A DNA stretch of 64,000 nt. Origin: Epiperipatus broadwayi. Lineage: Eukaryota > Onychophora > Udeonychophora > Euonychophora > Peripatidae. How positions within the stretch are numbered: position 1 is the stretch's first letter; every line of letters starts with the position of its first letter. The stretch spans positions 4,926,098 to 4,990,097 of the forward strand of contig JAQFVV010000017.1 in NCBI GenBank assembly GCA_028023455.1. The letters are read 5' to 3'. Positions 56,102 to 64,000 of the stretch are shown one piece after another. Both the position numbers and the translations under genes were made by a program. Under the pieces are notes generated by a model. It made no database searches. It saw only the letters and a program-made list of their open reading frames with translations, and was not told the DNA's origin.

Positions 56102-56945
56102 TAAATACTTCCCAACATTATACTAGTAATACTTTAAAGAAAGGCTTTAACTTTTATTATATGCATCTTTAACATTTAAAATAGCCAAACGATGTCTTTT
56201 TTTTGGACTATAGAGCAGGGGTGGGCAATTGTTTTGGCTCAGGGCCGCATCGGGGTCCACTTTGTGGAAAACGAAGGTTAGCAGAGAGCCACACCTTTTT
56301 TCATGACACAATAAACACCCTGCTTTATTCCCTGTATTACCAAAAAAAATATTTGTTTGTCCATTCTTCATTAAACACACAATAGTCATCACTGATTTTA
56401 CATTTTTTCAGAGGGTTCGTGGTTTCACTAAAGTTGGAAATGTATATATATTTGCTAATGCAAAGACAAATTTGAAATTAACCAGATCAACTAGAAAATC
56501 ACTGCACATCGTATTTACACTGCACATGTGTATTGATGTAGCCATCCTAGTGAAAAATATAAGATGAATCTTCGGTCATGCACGGGAAGGAAATTTCAGT
56601 TCAAGGTGGATTTTTCTGATTGTCTTGGCGAGCCACATAAAAACTCTTAGCGGACCACATGTGGCCCTTGGGCCACTATTTTTCCACCCCTGCTATAGAG
56701 GGACCTCTCAAACCTCAATACAAGATAGCAACTTTATAAAAATATCTTTGACCTAAATTCTATTTATATAGACCAATTCAAAGCATCTTGATTTGGGAGC
56801 ATGAGTTGTAATCTTGTGTCAAGGTTTGAAAGGTCTCTCTATAGTAAAAAAAAAAAAAGACATTGTTTGACTATTATAAACATTCAAGGTGCTTATGATA
56901 ATGGTTAACATCTTAACACCTTTCCCTAAAGTATTTACATACTTC
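56102..56945. mobile_element. Palindromic MITE, family P (copy 2), split by a hAT MITE
   Basis: Left arm 56102-56215 ('gaaaggctttaactttta', 'atagccaaacgatgtctttt', 'ggactatagag') and right arm 56800-56945 ('ttgtgtcaaggtttgaaag', 'gtctctctatagtaaaa', 'cattgtttgactattat') are inverted. After removal of 56216-56700 the left arm reads straight through from TATAGAG to GGACCTCTCAAACC, as in copy 1. Confidence 0.85.
56216..56692. mobile_element. hAT MITE, 477 bp, perfect 8-bp TSD
   Basis: Target duplication CTATAGAG at 56208-56215 and 56693-56700. Starts CAGGGGTGGGCAAT and ends 'ggccactatttttccacccctg', the CAGGGGTGG-type inverted end of a widespread hAT group. Subterminal 'gctcagggccgcat' and 'ggaccacatgtggccc' are also typical. 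No transposase. Short frames inside (56147-56392) are spurious. Confidence 0.92.
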
Positions 56946-56952
56946 CTATGTC

Positions 56953-57252
56953 CTTAATATGTAAAACTTTAATATGTGTTAGTATTAAATATGCACACAT
57001 TATATAATTCGAATATGATATATTGAACAATTATCTTGAACAATTCTATAAATAATAACAATTTTATTAAATCTTCAAACGTTTTCGAAGGCTTACCCTT
57101 CATTATCAAGAAGTACAAACTCTCTTATCGTTTTTCAACGATATACTGATATGCAAATATTTGAATTGTTCAAGATAATTGTCCAATATATCATATTCGA
57201 ATTATATAATGTGTGCATATTTAATACTACATATTACAGTTTTACATATTGT
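56953..57252. mobile_element. Palindromic MITE, family Q
   Basis: Arms 'aatatgtaaaactttaatat', 'agtattaaatatgcacacat', 'tatataattcgaatatgata', 'aacaattatcttgaacaatt' are mirrored at 57165-57252. The loop (57060-57165) has on the minus strand a GAAGG-GTAAG-CCTTC hairpin preceded by TTGATAAT and followed by GAAAACG, the layout of a degenerate hammerhead core. Confidence 0.8.
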
Positions 57253-57326
57253 ATCTTTAACACACATTTATTTTGTTATATATATGTCCTTAATAAATAA
57301 TCATAATTTTATACTAGTAATAATAA

Positions 57327-57498
57327 ATAAAATAAAAATTTATATAACATTATAACACTAGACAAAAAACTAAACTTTACTAAAATTCTCTCACAACCAT
57401 GGTTTCATCTATTACCAAATAAACCATGGTTGTGAAAGAATTTTAGTAATGTTTAGTTTTTTTTAGGCTAGTATTATAATGTCACATGAGTTTTTATT
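57327..57498. mobile_element. Palindromic MITE, about 170 bp
   Basis: Left 'acattataacactagacaaa', 'aactaaactttactaaaatt', 'ctctcacaaccatggttt' is mirrored by 'aaaccatggttgtgaaagaa', 'ttttagtaatgtttagtttt', 'aggctagtattataatgt'. The loop is about 17 bp. Confidence 0.85.
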
Positions 57499-57985
57499 TT
57501 ACATAAAACAAAATATATATTGTTTTTTTCATCTTCAGTACTTCTTTTAATTTAAATGTGTATATTTAAAATCAATGATATATTACATGTTTAAACACAA
57601 CTTAAATTGTTAACAAGTCAATTAACAACTTTCTCTTCAAAAATAAAATGCACCATGTTAGTAATAGTCACAAAGAAAGTTTATATGGCTATAGTGCTGT
57701 ATAAAACGACTGTTTCAGGTTTTTCCATAACAGATGAACTGGTGAGTTAACATGAAATTATAAGCAATGCATTATTCTCTTATGATATAGGTGTTAGCAA
57801 GGTTTCATGGTTTCTCACGTACATTAAGTATCAGAACAAAAAAATTGCTATGACTAATTGCTTTTGTTTTCCTTGTCAATATATAAAGCTACTGTAAAAT
57901 ATTCACATTCTTAAGTATTCAAATACTAAACACAATCATCAATATTTCAATCATCTCTCCAAATTTAATTCCTCCAATTTCTGAC
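57499..57985. other. No recognisable feature
   Basis: AT-rich spacer. Confidence 0.4.
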
Positions 57986-57989
57986 TATT

Positions 57990-58215
57990 CTTTTTTATAA
58001 CATACTAACAAAGGTTTTAATTTCATTCAGGTATCTCACATTTGGTCTCCTTCTAGGACTTTTACAATTTTCTGGGATTCGATTTGAAACTCCATGTCCT
58101 ATCATTTCTTCTAGCCATATGTTCAGCTCAGCTTCATTTAATTTTTTTATTGGTGTCAGTGATATACTAGAGCCATAAACTATATTATGTTTTGTTCCAA
58201 ACCCTCCTTGCATTA
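57990..58215 (-). pseudogene. LINE family 2-like C-terminal fragment
   Basis: The open minus-strand frame reads NRIPENCKSPRRRPNVRYLN, then EIKTFVSML, aligning with the WIPRNCKRHRKRPHVRWMDEI part of other LINE 2 copies. The N-terminal half (KKLNEAELNIWLEEM) covers the preceding region. A divergent relative. Confidence 0.6.
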
Positions 58216-58364
58216 TAATAGCTCACCTTTTGATCGTAAACATTGATTAGCATAGAATATGCATGATTTATTGAACTGTAAGTGTATAATGCTTTTCAAC
58301 ATGCACATACATATATATATAGAACACACGTTTTTTATCATCATCATTTTCAATCATTATTAAA

Positions 58365-58750
58365 TTCATTGCAGAATGATCTCTCCAAGTTTGGTCTATC
58401 TTCTCTGATCTGTAGGCTCTCTTCTCCACATCATCCAGCACACTTCCTTATTTCATCAATCCATCTTACATGTGGTCTCTTTCTGGGTCTTTTACAATCT
58501 CTTTAAATCCAGTTTAAGATTTCAACTTTTCATCTATTATCATCTCTTCTAGCAGTATGATCAGCCCAACTTCAATTTCTTAATTCTTTCAGTGATGTCA
58601 GTAACACCTGTTTGTTTTCTCACCCATGTATTTCATTTTTGATCTCATCTTGTTACTCCTAACACACATCTCTCCATACTTCATTGAGTGGTCTGAAATC
58701 TCAGTATTGCTCTTCTATTAAGTGCCTAAATCTCAGATCCACACATTTAT
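58365..58750 (-). mobile_element. LINE family 2, 3' end (minus strand)
   Basis: Blocks 'agaatgatctctccaagttt', 'tacatgtggtctctttctgg', 'gtcttttacaatctcttta' and 'acttcattgagtggtctga' are the reverse complement of the 52800-53180 copy. The plus-strand frame at 58282-58506 is antisense. Confidence 0.75.
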
Positions 58751-58981
58751 TTAAAATCTTTCATTTTAAACATATAGGCATCTTTTCTTTTAATATTAAG
58801 TTATTTCTACCAAAAAATTTTAAATGTAACAAAATTTTAAAAAATAATAATAATTATTAATAATAAATGGAGGAGATATTTATCTTATTTTACAGAGTGT
58901 GTTATATTCTTTTTCTTCAATGCCTTCCCTCTTATAGAAACAATAGGCTAGTATGAGATGGTGATCATGTGATGTGATATT

Positions 58982-59085
58982 ATGTTAGACTATTTCAATC
59001 ATCTATCGCTAAATGTCTAGAAAATTTTAAATCTTATTTAAACTTTTCCAAACACAAACAACAACTGTTATTAATAACACATAAG
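58982..59085. mobile_element. SINE-like repeat, family E fragment
   Basis: 'agactatttcaatcatctat', 'aaatgtctagaaaattttaa' and 'actgttattaataacacata' match 170-290. It is directly preceded by 'gatggtgatcatgtgatgtg', a family B terminus. Confidence 0.6.
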
Positions 59086-59224
59086 TTATATTTGAATACA
59101 AGTATAGTGTATATACTTAAGCTAGATCTAATTAGAGGAGATTTGAACCCAGACTTTCTTCCTGCAGTCATCCACTCTATCTCTTATAACCAATACTCAT
59201 GACTACATACATGTGGAAAAATTA

Positions 59225-59289
59225 TCTGATCTCCAATATATGTATTGCATGCTGAACCAGCACTAATCAGTTAGGGTCCAGATCATCAT
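59225..59289 (-). ncRNA. Hammerhead-like motif A-14 (mutated)
   Basis: Minus strand: 'gatgatctggaccctaa', CTGATTA, 'gtgctggttcagcat' (perfect stem II), GCAATACATATA, 'ttggagatca'. G8 and the GAAA box are mutated. Confidence 0.6.
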
Positions 59290-59765
59290 CTCCCATATAT
59301 ATATATATATATATATATGAAAAACCAAATACAAGTTAATCACGTAACCTGCTATCACTTGTTATTTATGTCCAAAAGATGGCGCTATACCAAAACCGCC
59401 GAACAAGTGTAAGATTTGTTTTATAAACAAAAAAGTCAAATTACTACCTCTTTCATTTGCTCACCCCCAGATCACTATTTCCTGTTTATCCTCAGTGGAT
59501 GGTATAATTTTACATATATATATAATCAGTGCTCAATTTATATTCAGATAGCAAATCTTCAAGCTTTAATGAACAGGCTTCAATCTTCATTCTCCAACTC
59601 TTCAGCTATCCATATTATTGAAAAAATGGATCTATTATCAACTTTTCAATTATATGGATGGCTGAAGAGTTACATAGTGGAGAGGATTGAAGCCTGTTCA
59701 TTAACGTTTGTAGATCTACTATCTTAATATAAACCAAACACTGATTATATATATATTTGAGGGAG

Positions 59766-59815
59766 ATGATGATCCGGATCAACAGATGAGTGCTGGTTCA
59801 GCAGAAAATATTAAT
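59766..59815 (+). ncRNA. Hammerhead-like motif A-15 (mutated)
   Basis: 'gatgatccggatcaa', CAGATGA, 'gtgctggttcagca', GAAAATATTAATC. U4 is replaced by A and the stem III and stem I return is lost. Confidence 0.55.
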
Positions 59816-59929
59816 CTTTTTCACATGTATGTGGTCATAAGCATTGCTTATATAAGATAGAGTGTGTGATGACTGAAGGAATCTTGAAAGTCTATGTTCA
59901 AACTCCTTTGATTAAACACTCAAATTAGT

Positions 59930-60060
59930 AGATAACACAGATTAGTAGACAACACAGGTTAGTAGATTACACAATGTTTCTATTATTCTCCGTTCTTCTT
60001 CAGGTGTCGCTGGCTTGACCAATGGCAATGCTAGGATAGAAGTTTCTCTAATTACGTTAA
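59930..60060 (-). mobile_element. SINE-like repeat, family E fragment
   Basis: 'gattagtagacaacacag' and 'ggttagtagattacacaatg', then 'cttcttcaggtgtcgctggc', 'ttgaccaatggcaatgctag', as in 290-390. 'agattagtaga(t/c)aacacag' is partly duplicated. Confidence 0.6.
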
Positions 60061-60263
60061 CGTTTCAAATCCATACATTTTGTAAAACTTTTACGCTTAG
60101 AAAATATTTTATTAAATGAAATACTGCGCACCAAATTTAGAAAGGATAATAAAGGAAGAATATAATGTATATGTTTTCAACATCAACCGGAGAAATTTTA
60201 TTAATATGTGTAATCTTTACATATTCGGCTCAAAGAATCAAAAATAGGTCAAGCGCAAAAATA

Positions 60264-60360
60264 GGTCAAGTGTTGGTGGCCGAGTGCTTAGCACAGCTGC
60301 CTTACAAGCAGTTGTCCCGGGTTCTCTTCCCGGCCGATGCTTTGACACATGAGAATAAAA
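60264..60360 (+). mobile_element. tRNA-derived SINE (second copy)
   Basis: GTCAAGTGTTGGTGGCCGAG, an anticodon arm 'agctgccttacaagcagtt' (TAC, Val-like), 'gtcccgggttctcttcccgg' and the tail 'tgacacatgagaataaaaaa' match the minus-strand copy at 25351-25484. The flank 'aaaaatag' occurs at both sides, a possible target duplication. The 66-codon frame over it is spurious. Confidence 0.8.
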
Positions 60361-61460
60361 AATAGCTACCGAATATTACAATTTGTATATTGTAATATTT
60401 TTTGTTGGTTTATTAACATTGTCATTTGTTTACATTTTATTTTGCATAGCGTATGATTGAAATCGAGTACTCAGATATTAGGTAGTTCGCGGCTCCACTG
60501 AATACATTAATAGATATAGAATTTAATTAACTTTGAAATTATTAATATTTATCAAAAGATCAGTCTTTTGTTTAGAATTAAAATAATAATAATTTAAAAC
60601 TAAGACCACTTTTTCAATTCTTAAATTATTAATATCTTCATTTATATTTAAATCAACACTTTAAAAAAAAAAAAAAAGTACATTTAATAATATTATTTGA
60701 TGGTTAAATGTCATGTTTACAAAGTCATTTATCATTTTAGAACAAAAATGATGGCTTTTTTTCTGACAATAAAATGGCTTATTAGCTGAGATTTGAGATT
60801 CTTGCAAGGAGAAGATGGCATTCCTGGTTGGAAAAAAACCTGACAAGAGAAATCTGAAGCTACCATTCCTCAACCCACAAGCAATCAGAGATCACATCTC
60901 AATGAGCCTTACTGCTCTGGAAAACTTCACCCATTAAACTGAAATCAATTGTGACTCTACAGGAATGAGAAGCTAAAAACAAAGCTATTTTTCCTATGAT
61001 TTGAATCGATTATTTTTAAAGATCTTAATACATCCCAGCTGTCAAAATGTAAAACATTTTGATTAATATATAAACAAGCAATAAAACAGTCATTTAAAAT
61101 AAAATGCCATAAGAAATACAAATTATTCTGTTTTTCCTGTATTATAATATAGTAATCGATAGTAATAACAATAACAATCGCGATTATAAGATAATTACAA
61201 TAGTATAGACCAATGAGGCACAACTTCCGGGGATCAGGAAGGAAGTTAAAAATATTATTAGTACGTCTTATTTTTATATTAGCCCTGTAGTATACATGGA
61301 TAAATATACATAATATATGTATAAATATATACATATATTTATGTCCCATAATTAAACAAAATTATAGCCATTGGAACAATTTTAATTCATAAGTAGTTAC
61401 ACTGGCAAAATTTATCTAATGAAATTCTCAGAAATAAAAATTGTTATATTTTTCATTAAG
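60361..61460. other. No recognisable feature
   Basis: AT-rich. The minus-strand frames at 60661-60873 and 60957-61349 show no recognisable domain, and composition alone gives them hydrophobic runs. Confidence 0.4.
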
Positions 61461-61717
61461 TCAAAATAGTTTGTATGTATCAATAATTTTTATTGGTCAT
61501 TCATTAGACTAGAGATTAGCCAATTAAAGGATAATATTTCTGTAAGGTAATTTTCATTACACCGCTCTCATACATGATAGGGACAATGAATAGAAAATAT
61601 TCCCTACCTTGCGTCAGAATGGTGGATAATCTCTAGTCTAATGAAAGACTAATAAAAATTATTAATTTACTTCCAGTGAATGGTTTGGTCAAAAGTTATG
61701 AGGGCAGCAAATTTGAC

Positions 61718-62125
61718 TCATCAGTTCATCATCATCATCAACCATTATCAATCCACTGCAGGATGAAGGTCTCTCCAAGTTCAATCCATCTCCGATCTTT
61801 AGCTTCTCTTCTCCACATCACCCCTGCTCACTTTCTTATTTCATCCATCCATCTCACATGTGGTCTCTTTCTGGGTCTTTTACAATCTCTTGGAATCCAG
61901 TTTATCATTTCAATTGTCCATCTCCAGTCTTTTAATTTTTTCAATGAGGTCAGTAACAACTGTTTGTTCTCTTACCCATAAATTGCGTTTTCGATCTCTT
62001 CTTGTTACTCCTAACATGCATCTCTCCATACTTCTTTAAGTGGTCTGAAGTCTCTGTATTACTCTTCTATTAAGTGTCCAAGTCTCAGATTCATGAGTAA
62101 GAACTGGTAAAACACATTTGAAAAG
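61718..62125 (-). mobile_element. LINE family 2, 3' end, inserted in the A2 array
   Basis: It starts with (CATCAT)n at 61726, the tail of the minus-strand element, then 'ctgcaggatgaaggtctctc', 'ctcacatgtggtctctttct', 'tcttggaatccagttt' and 'ttctcttacccata'. It is the best conserved minus-strand copy. The open frame at 61676-61981 is antisense. Confidence 0.75.
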
Positions 62126-62191
62126 GACTTATCAATTAAACTGTAGTAATTCTTTATCTATATATACTTAACAATGATAATATGTGTAAGA

Positions 62192-62252
62192 GATTGTGAT
62201 CTTGGCCAACTTATAAGTGCTGGTTCAGCATGAAATGTGCATCTTGGTCATA
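62192..62252 (+). ncRNA. Hammerhead-like motif A-16
   Basis: 'gtgatcttggccaa', CTTATAA, 'gtgctggttcagcat' (perfect stem II), GAAATGTGCATC, 'ttggtcat'. Stem III AUG/CAU with C at the cleavage site. The core box CTGATGA is lost. Confidence 0.6.
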
Positions 62253-62519
62253 TTTTTATGATTACAACTCTCAACAAGCTGTTAAAAGTGAATAGAAACT
62301 AGTCCCTACCTTGCTTTAGAGTGGTGCAGTGGAAATTACATAATAGAAATATTATTCATTAAGTGGATAATCTCTAGTCTAACAAATGACTAATAAAATT
62401 ATTAATATACTTTCATTTTTTGTGTCAATATTGTGAAAGCATTTAAATTTGACATATTAATAAAACTGTTGTAATTGGCTATCTACATATACTGAACAGT
62501 GATAAAAAGATGTGTGAGA

Positions 62520-62582
62520 GATTGTAATCAGGGTCAACTGGTGAGTGCTGTTTCATTATGAAATGTGCATTTTGGAGATCAT
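62520..62582 (+). ncRNA. Hammerhead-like motif A-17
   Basis: 'gtaatcagggtcaa', CTGGTGA (A6 to G), 'gtgctgtttcattat', GAAATGTGCATT, 'ttggagatca'. One core change and a weakened stem II. Confidence 0.6.
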
Positions 62583-62740
62583 ACACCTTTGTCTTTGGTC
62601 ATTTATTTACAATCACATCCCTACCCAAGGTGTTAAAAGCAGATGGAAATTAGAAACAAGTTCCTACTTTGCATGAGAGTGGTGTAGTGAAACTTACACT
62701 ACAGAAATATTATTCATTAGTTTGTATGTATATCTAGTTT

Positions 62741-63125
62741 CTTCCGCAATTTCACTTGTTTCCATTGCCCACTGGTTAAATGAAGTAGTCCAAATGCATA
62801 AAATCAAGACATGCAACATAATTCAAAACAGGATGTAAATACAGCAAGGTGTGTTTATGCTTTTAAATTCTTTATTTCATTCATTCAGTCTTTCTTTACT
62901 GTACTAGTTGTTATTATGCATTTTGATTACTACCCTTGCACACGAATAAATGCTAAATTACTACATTTAATTCTAACATCTCTATGAATGAAAAAAAATA
63001 ACCAATTGACTTTTTTCAGCAACAAAACATTCTATATTCAATGACTTGTTAGAAATTTTGTCTATTAATTGGAAATGATTATTCTATGTGCTGAAGTTTA
63101 AAATCAATTAGCATTAATATTCTTA
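62741..63125. other. No recognisable feature
   Basis: AT-rich spacer. Confidence 0.4.
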
Positions 63126-63129
63126 CAGA

Positions 63130-63335
63130 GACAACACTCTCCACCCAGTAGTGCCAATCAGTACAAACCAGAGCAATCAATAGGCACAGGAAGCTTTGTG
63201 TGTAAAATTCCTATCTAGTATTTTCTCATCCATTGATTTTTCTGGCTTACACTGAGTGGTGCTACTGTATGGAAAGTTTTGCCTCTGTGTAAACAGCTTG
63301 TAAGCATAAAGAATGGTGATGATGTCATGTTTAGT
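63130..63335. mobile_element. Family B repeat (copy 16)
   Basis: 'acaacactctccacccagta', 'accagagcaatcaatagg', then 'ctactgtatggaaagttttg', 'cctctgtgtaaacagcttgt', 'gaatggtgatgatgtcatg'. A short foldback form. Confidence 0.7.
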
Positions 63336-63339
63336 GGTT

Positions 63340-63752
63340 TAATACCAATCCTGCCCAATAGGTTCTTAGTGACTGTGGTTATTAAAGAACCAAAGACACT
63401 AAAAATTATGAATGCTGAATTCAGTTCAAATCTGTGTGATTATACAAGCTAATGAGCTTGAATTGAAAACATTGTGTTTTCATTTTGGACTCCAAGCTTT
63501 ATAGTTAGCAAATAAGGTAAATGGTAGCTGCTGGAGGGTTGCATTAGATACAAGGCTTCTCACTGATAAAAGCCACAAGCTAGAAACTAGTCTGGTGATA
63601 TTGGATAAATAGGCACTAGATAGTAATTTTATGCACAAACCTTCCTGTATCTATTGATTATTCTGGTTTACTCTGAATCGCACTACTAAAGTTTTGCCTC
63701 TGTGTAAACAGCTTGTATAAGCATAAATAATGGTGATCATGTGATGCTCAGT
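63340..63752 (+). mobile_element. Family B repeat (copy 17), long form
   Basis: 'taccaatcctgcccaatagg', 'aagaaccaaagacac', 'ctttatagttagcaaa', 'gctgctggagggttgcatta', then the core 'ctcactgataaaagccacaa' and GAAACTAGTC, and the terminal 'aatggtgatcatgtgatg'. CTGATAA replaces CTGATGA. Confidence 0.75.
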
Positions 63753-64000
63753 GTTTAATACCAATCCTTCCCAATAAGTTTATGGTGACTGTAATTATTA
63801 AAGAACCAAAGATACCAAAAAGTATGGATGCTAAACTGAATTTTGATATATATGAAAAAACAAGCTAATGAGCTTGAATTTAAAACATTATTGCATTTTC
63901 ATTTTGGACTCAAAGCTTTATAGTTAACTAACAAAGTAAAAGGTGGCTGCTGGAGGGTTGCATTACATCTTAAGATTTAAATGTAGTACTCTCTAATCTA
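63753..64000 (+). mobile_element. Family B repeat (copy 18), cut by window end
   Basis: Repeats the first half of copy 17 almost exactly ('taccaatccttcccaata', 'aaagaaccaaagatacc', 'tttatagttaactaacaaag', 'gctgctggagggttgcatta'), so copies 17 and 18 form a direct tandem with a period of about 420 bp. Confidence 0.75.

Larger units (their letters stand above)
59095..59925. mobile_element. Hammerhead-family repeat A4: facing copies with a composite middle
   Basis: A minus-strand copy (59095-59300: 'gatttgaacccagactttct', hammerhead, (AT)n at 59300-59318) and a plus-strand copy (59520-59920: 'atataatcagtgctcaattt', two inverted 'gcaaatcttcaagctttaat' blocks, hammerhead, 'gttcaaactcc') face each other. 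59320-59460 is unrelated sequence. Confidence 0.7.
61465..62740 (+). mobile_element. Tandem hammerhead-bearing repeat, family A2 (second array)
   Basis: 'ctagtctaatgaaagactaa' (61632), 'ctctagtctaacaaatgact' (62370) and an inverted 'tttttattggtcattcatta' at 61487 mark the monomers. Hammerheads lie at 62192 and 62520 (328 bp apart), each followed by '(a/c)aaggtgttaaaag'-like and 'ttgcatgagagtggtgtagt' blocks. The first monomer is interrupted by a LINE 2 insertion (61718-62125). Confidence 0.8.

Noticed and set aside
60957-61349. 130-codon minus-strand frame
   Set aside because: Tyr/Ile/Phe-rich product of AT-rich DNA with no recognised domain; no neighbouring exon or promoter evidence.

Overview
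This is a strongly AT-rich, animal-type genomic window with no intact protein-coding gene that I can support. Everything recognisable is repeat-derived: decayed transposases, 5'-truncated LINE 3' ends, tRNA-derived SINE heads, long palindromic (MITE-like) elements, micro- and minisatellites, and an unusually dense set of hammerhead-ribozyme-like motifs. The mixture (Tc1/mariner, pogo/Tigger-like, hAT, several LINEs, tRNA-like SINEs, a 380-bp AAT array) fits intergenic or intronic DNA of a large, repeat-rich invertebrate genome. I cannot name the phylum from the sequence. All calls were made by eye, so edges are approximate unless a target-site duplication (TSD) is given.

Layout. 1-7.3 kb: SINE-like repeat, nested palindromes, three copies of an abundant 'GCAAAACTCTCC' family (called family B here), then a tandem array of ~417-bp monomers carrying a hammerhead motif. 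7.5-13.1 kb: a pogo/Tigger-like MITE with TA duplication, a hammerhead-bearing tandem array (~365-bp period) interrupted by a hairpin element, an inverted SINE pair and a decayed mariner transposase. 14.5-20.6 kb: a giant ~0.85-kb hairpin, a four-unit tRNA-like tandem, and LINE family 1 copies. 22.5-30.4 kb: small MITE, LINE family 2 ends, a 16-bp minisatellite, a SINE with a 13-bp TSD, and family A1 hammerhead repeats with a Pol III B-box-like motif. 31-39 kb: LINE, palindromes and family B copies. 40.4-43.2 kb: a broken hAT (ZMYM1-like) transposase on the minus strand with two family B insertions, followed by the AAT array. 44.4-46.1 kb: RT palm remnant (YADD) and a 1.07-kb non-autonomous hAT with perfect 8-bp TSD. 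49.6-53.7 kb: more hammerhead repeats, family B and LINE2. 55.2-57.5 kb: a series of palindromic MITEs, one split by a hAT MITE with perfect TSD. 58-64 kb: LINE2, hammerhead repeats, SINE and family B copies.

The most interesting theme is the hammerhead content. Seventeen copies of one ~60-nt module occur on both strands, with CUGAUGA, a 6-bp stem II, GAAA, a very short stem III and a stem I with a conserved internal loop. The module is embedded in at least four different monomer sequences, often as direct tandems of 330-490 bp. That is the architecture of metazoan retrozymes or of Schistosoma-type hammerhead satellites/SINEs. A second, weaker hammerhead-like core recurs in family B and in three other repeats. 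Most copies have core mutations, but two or three look core-complete.
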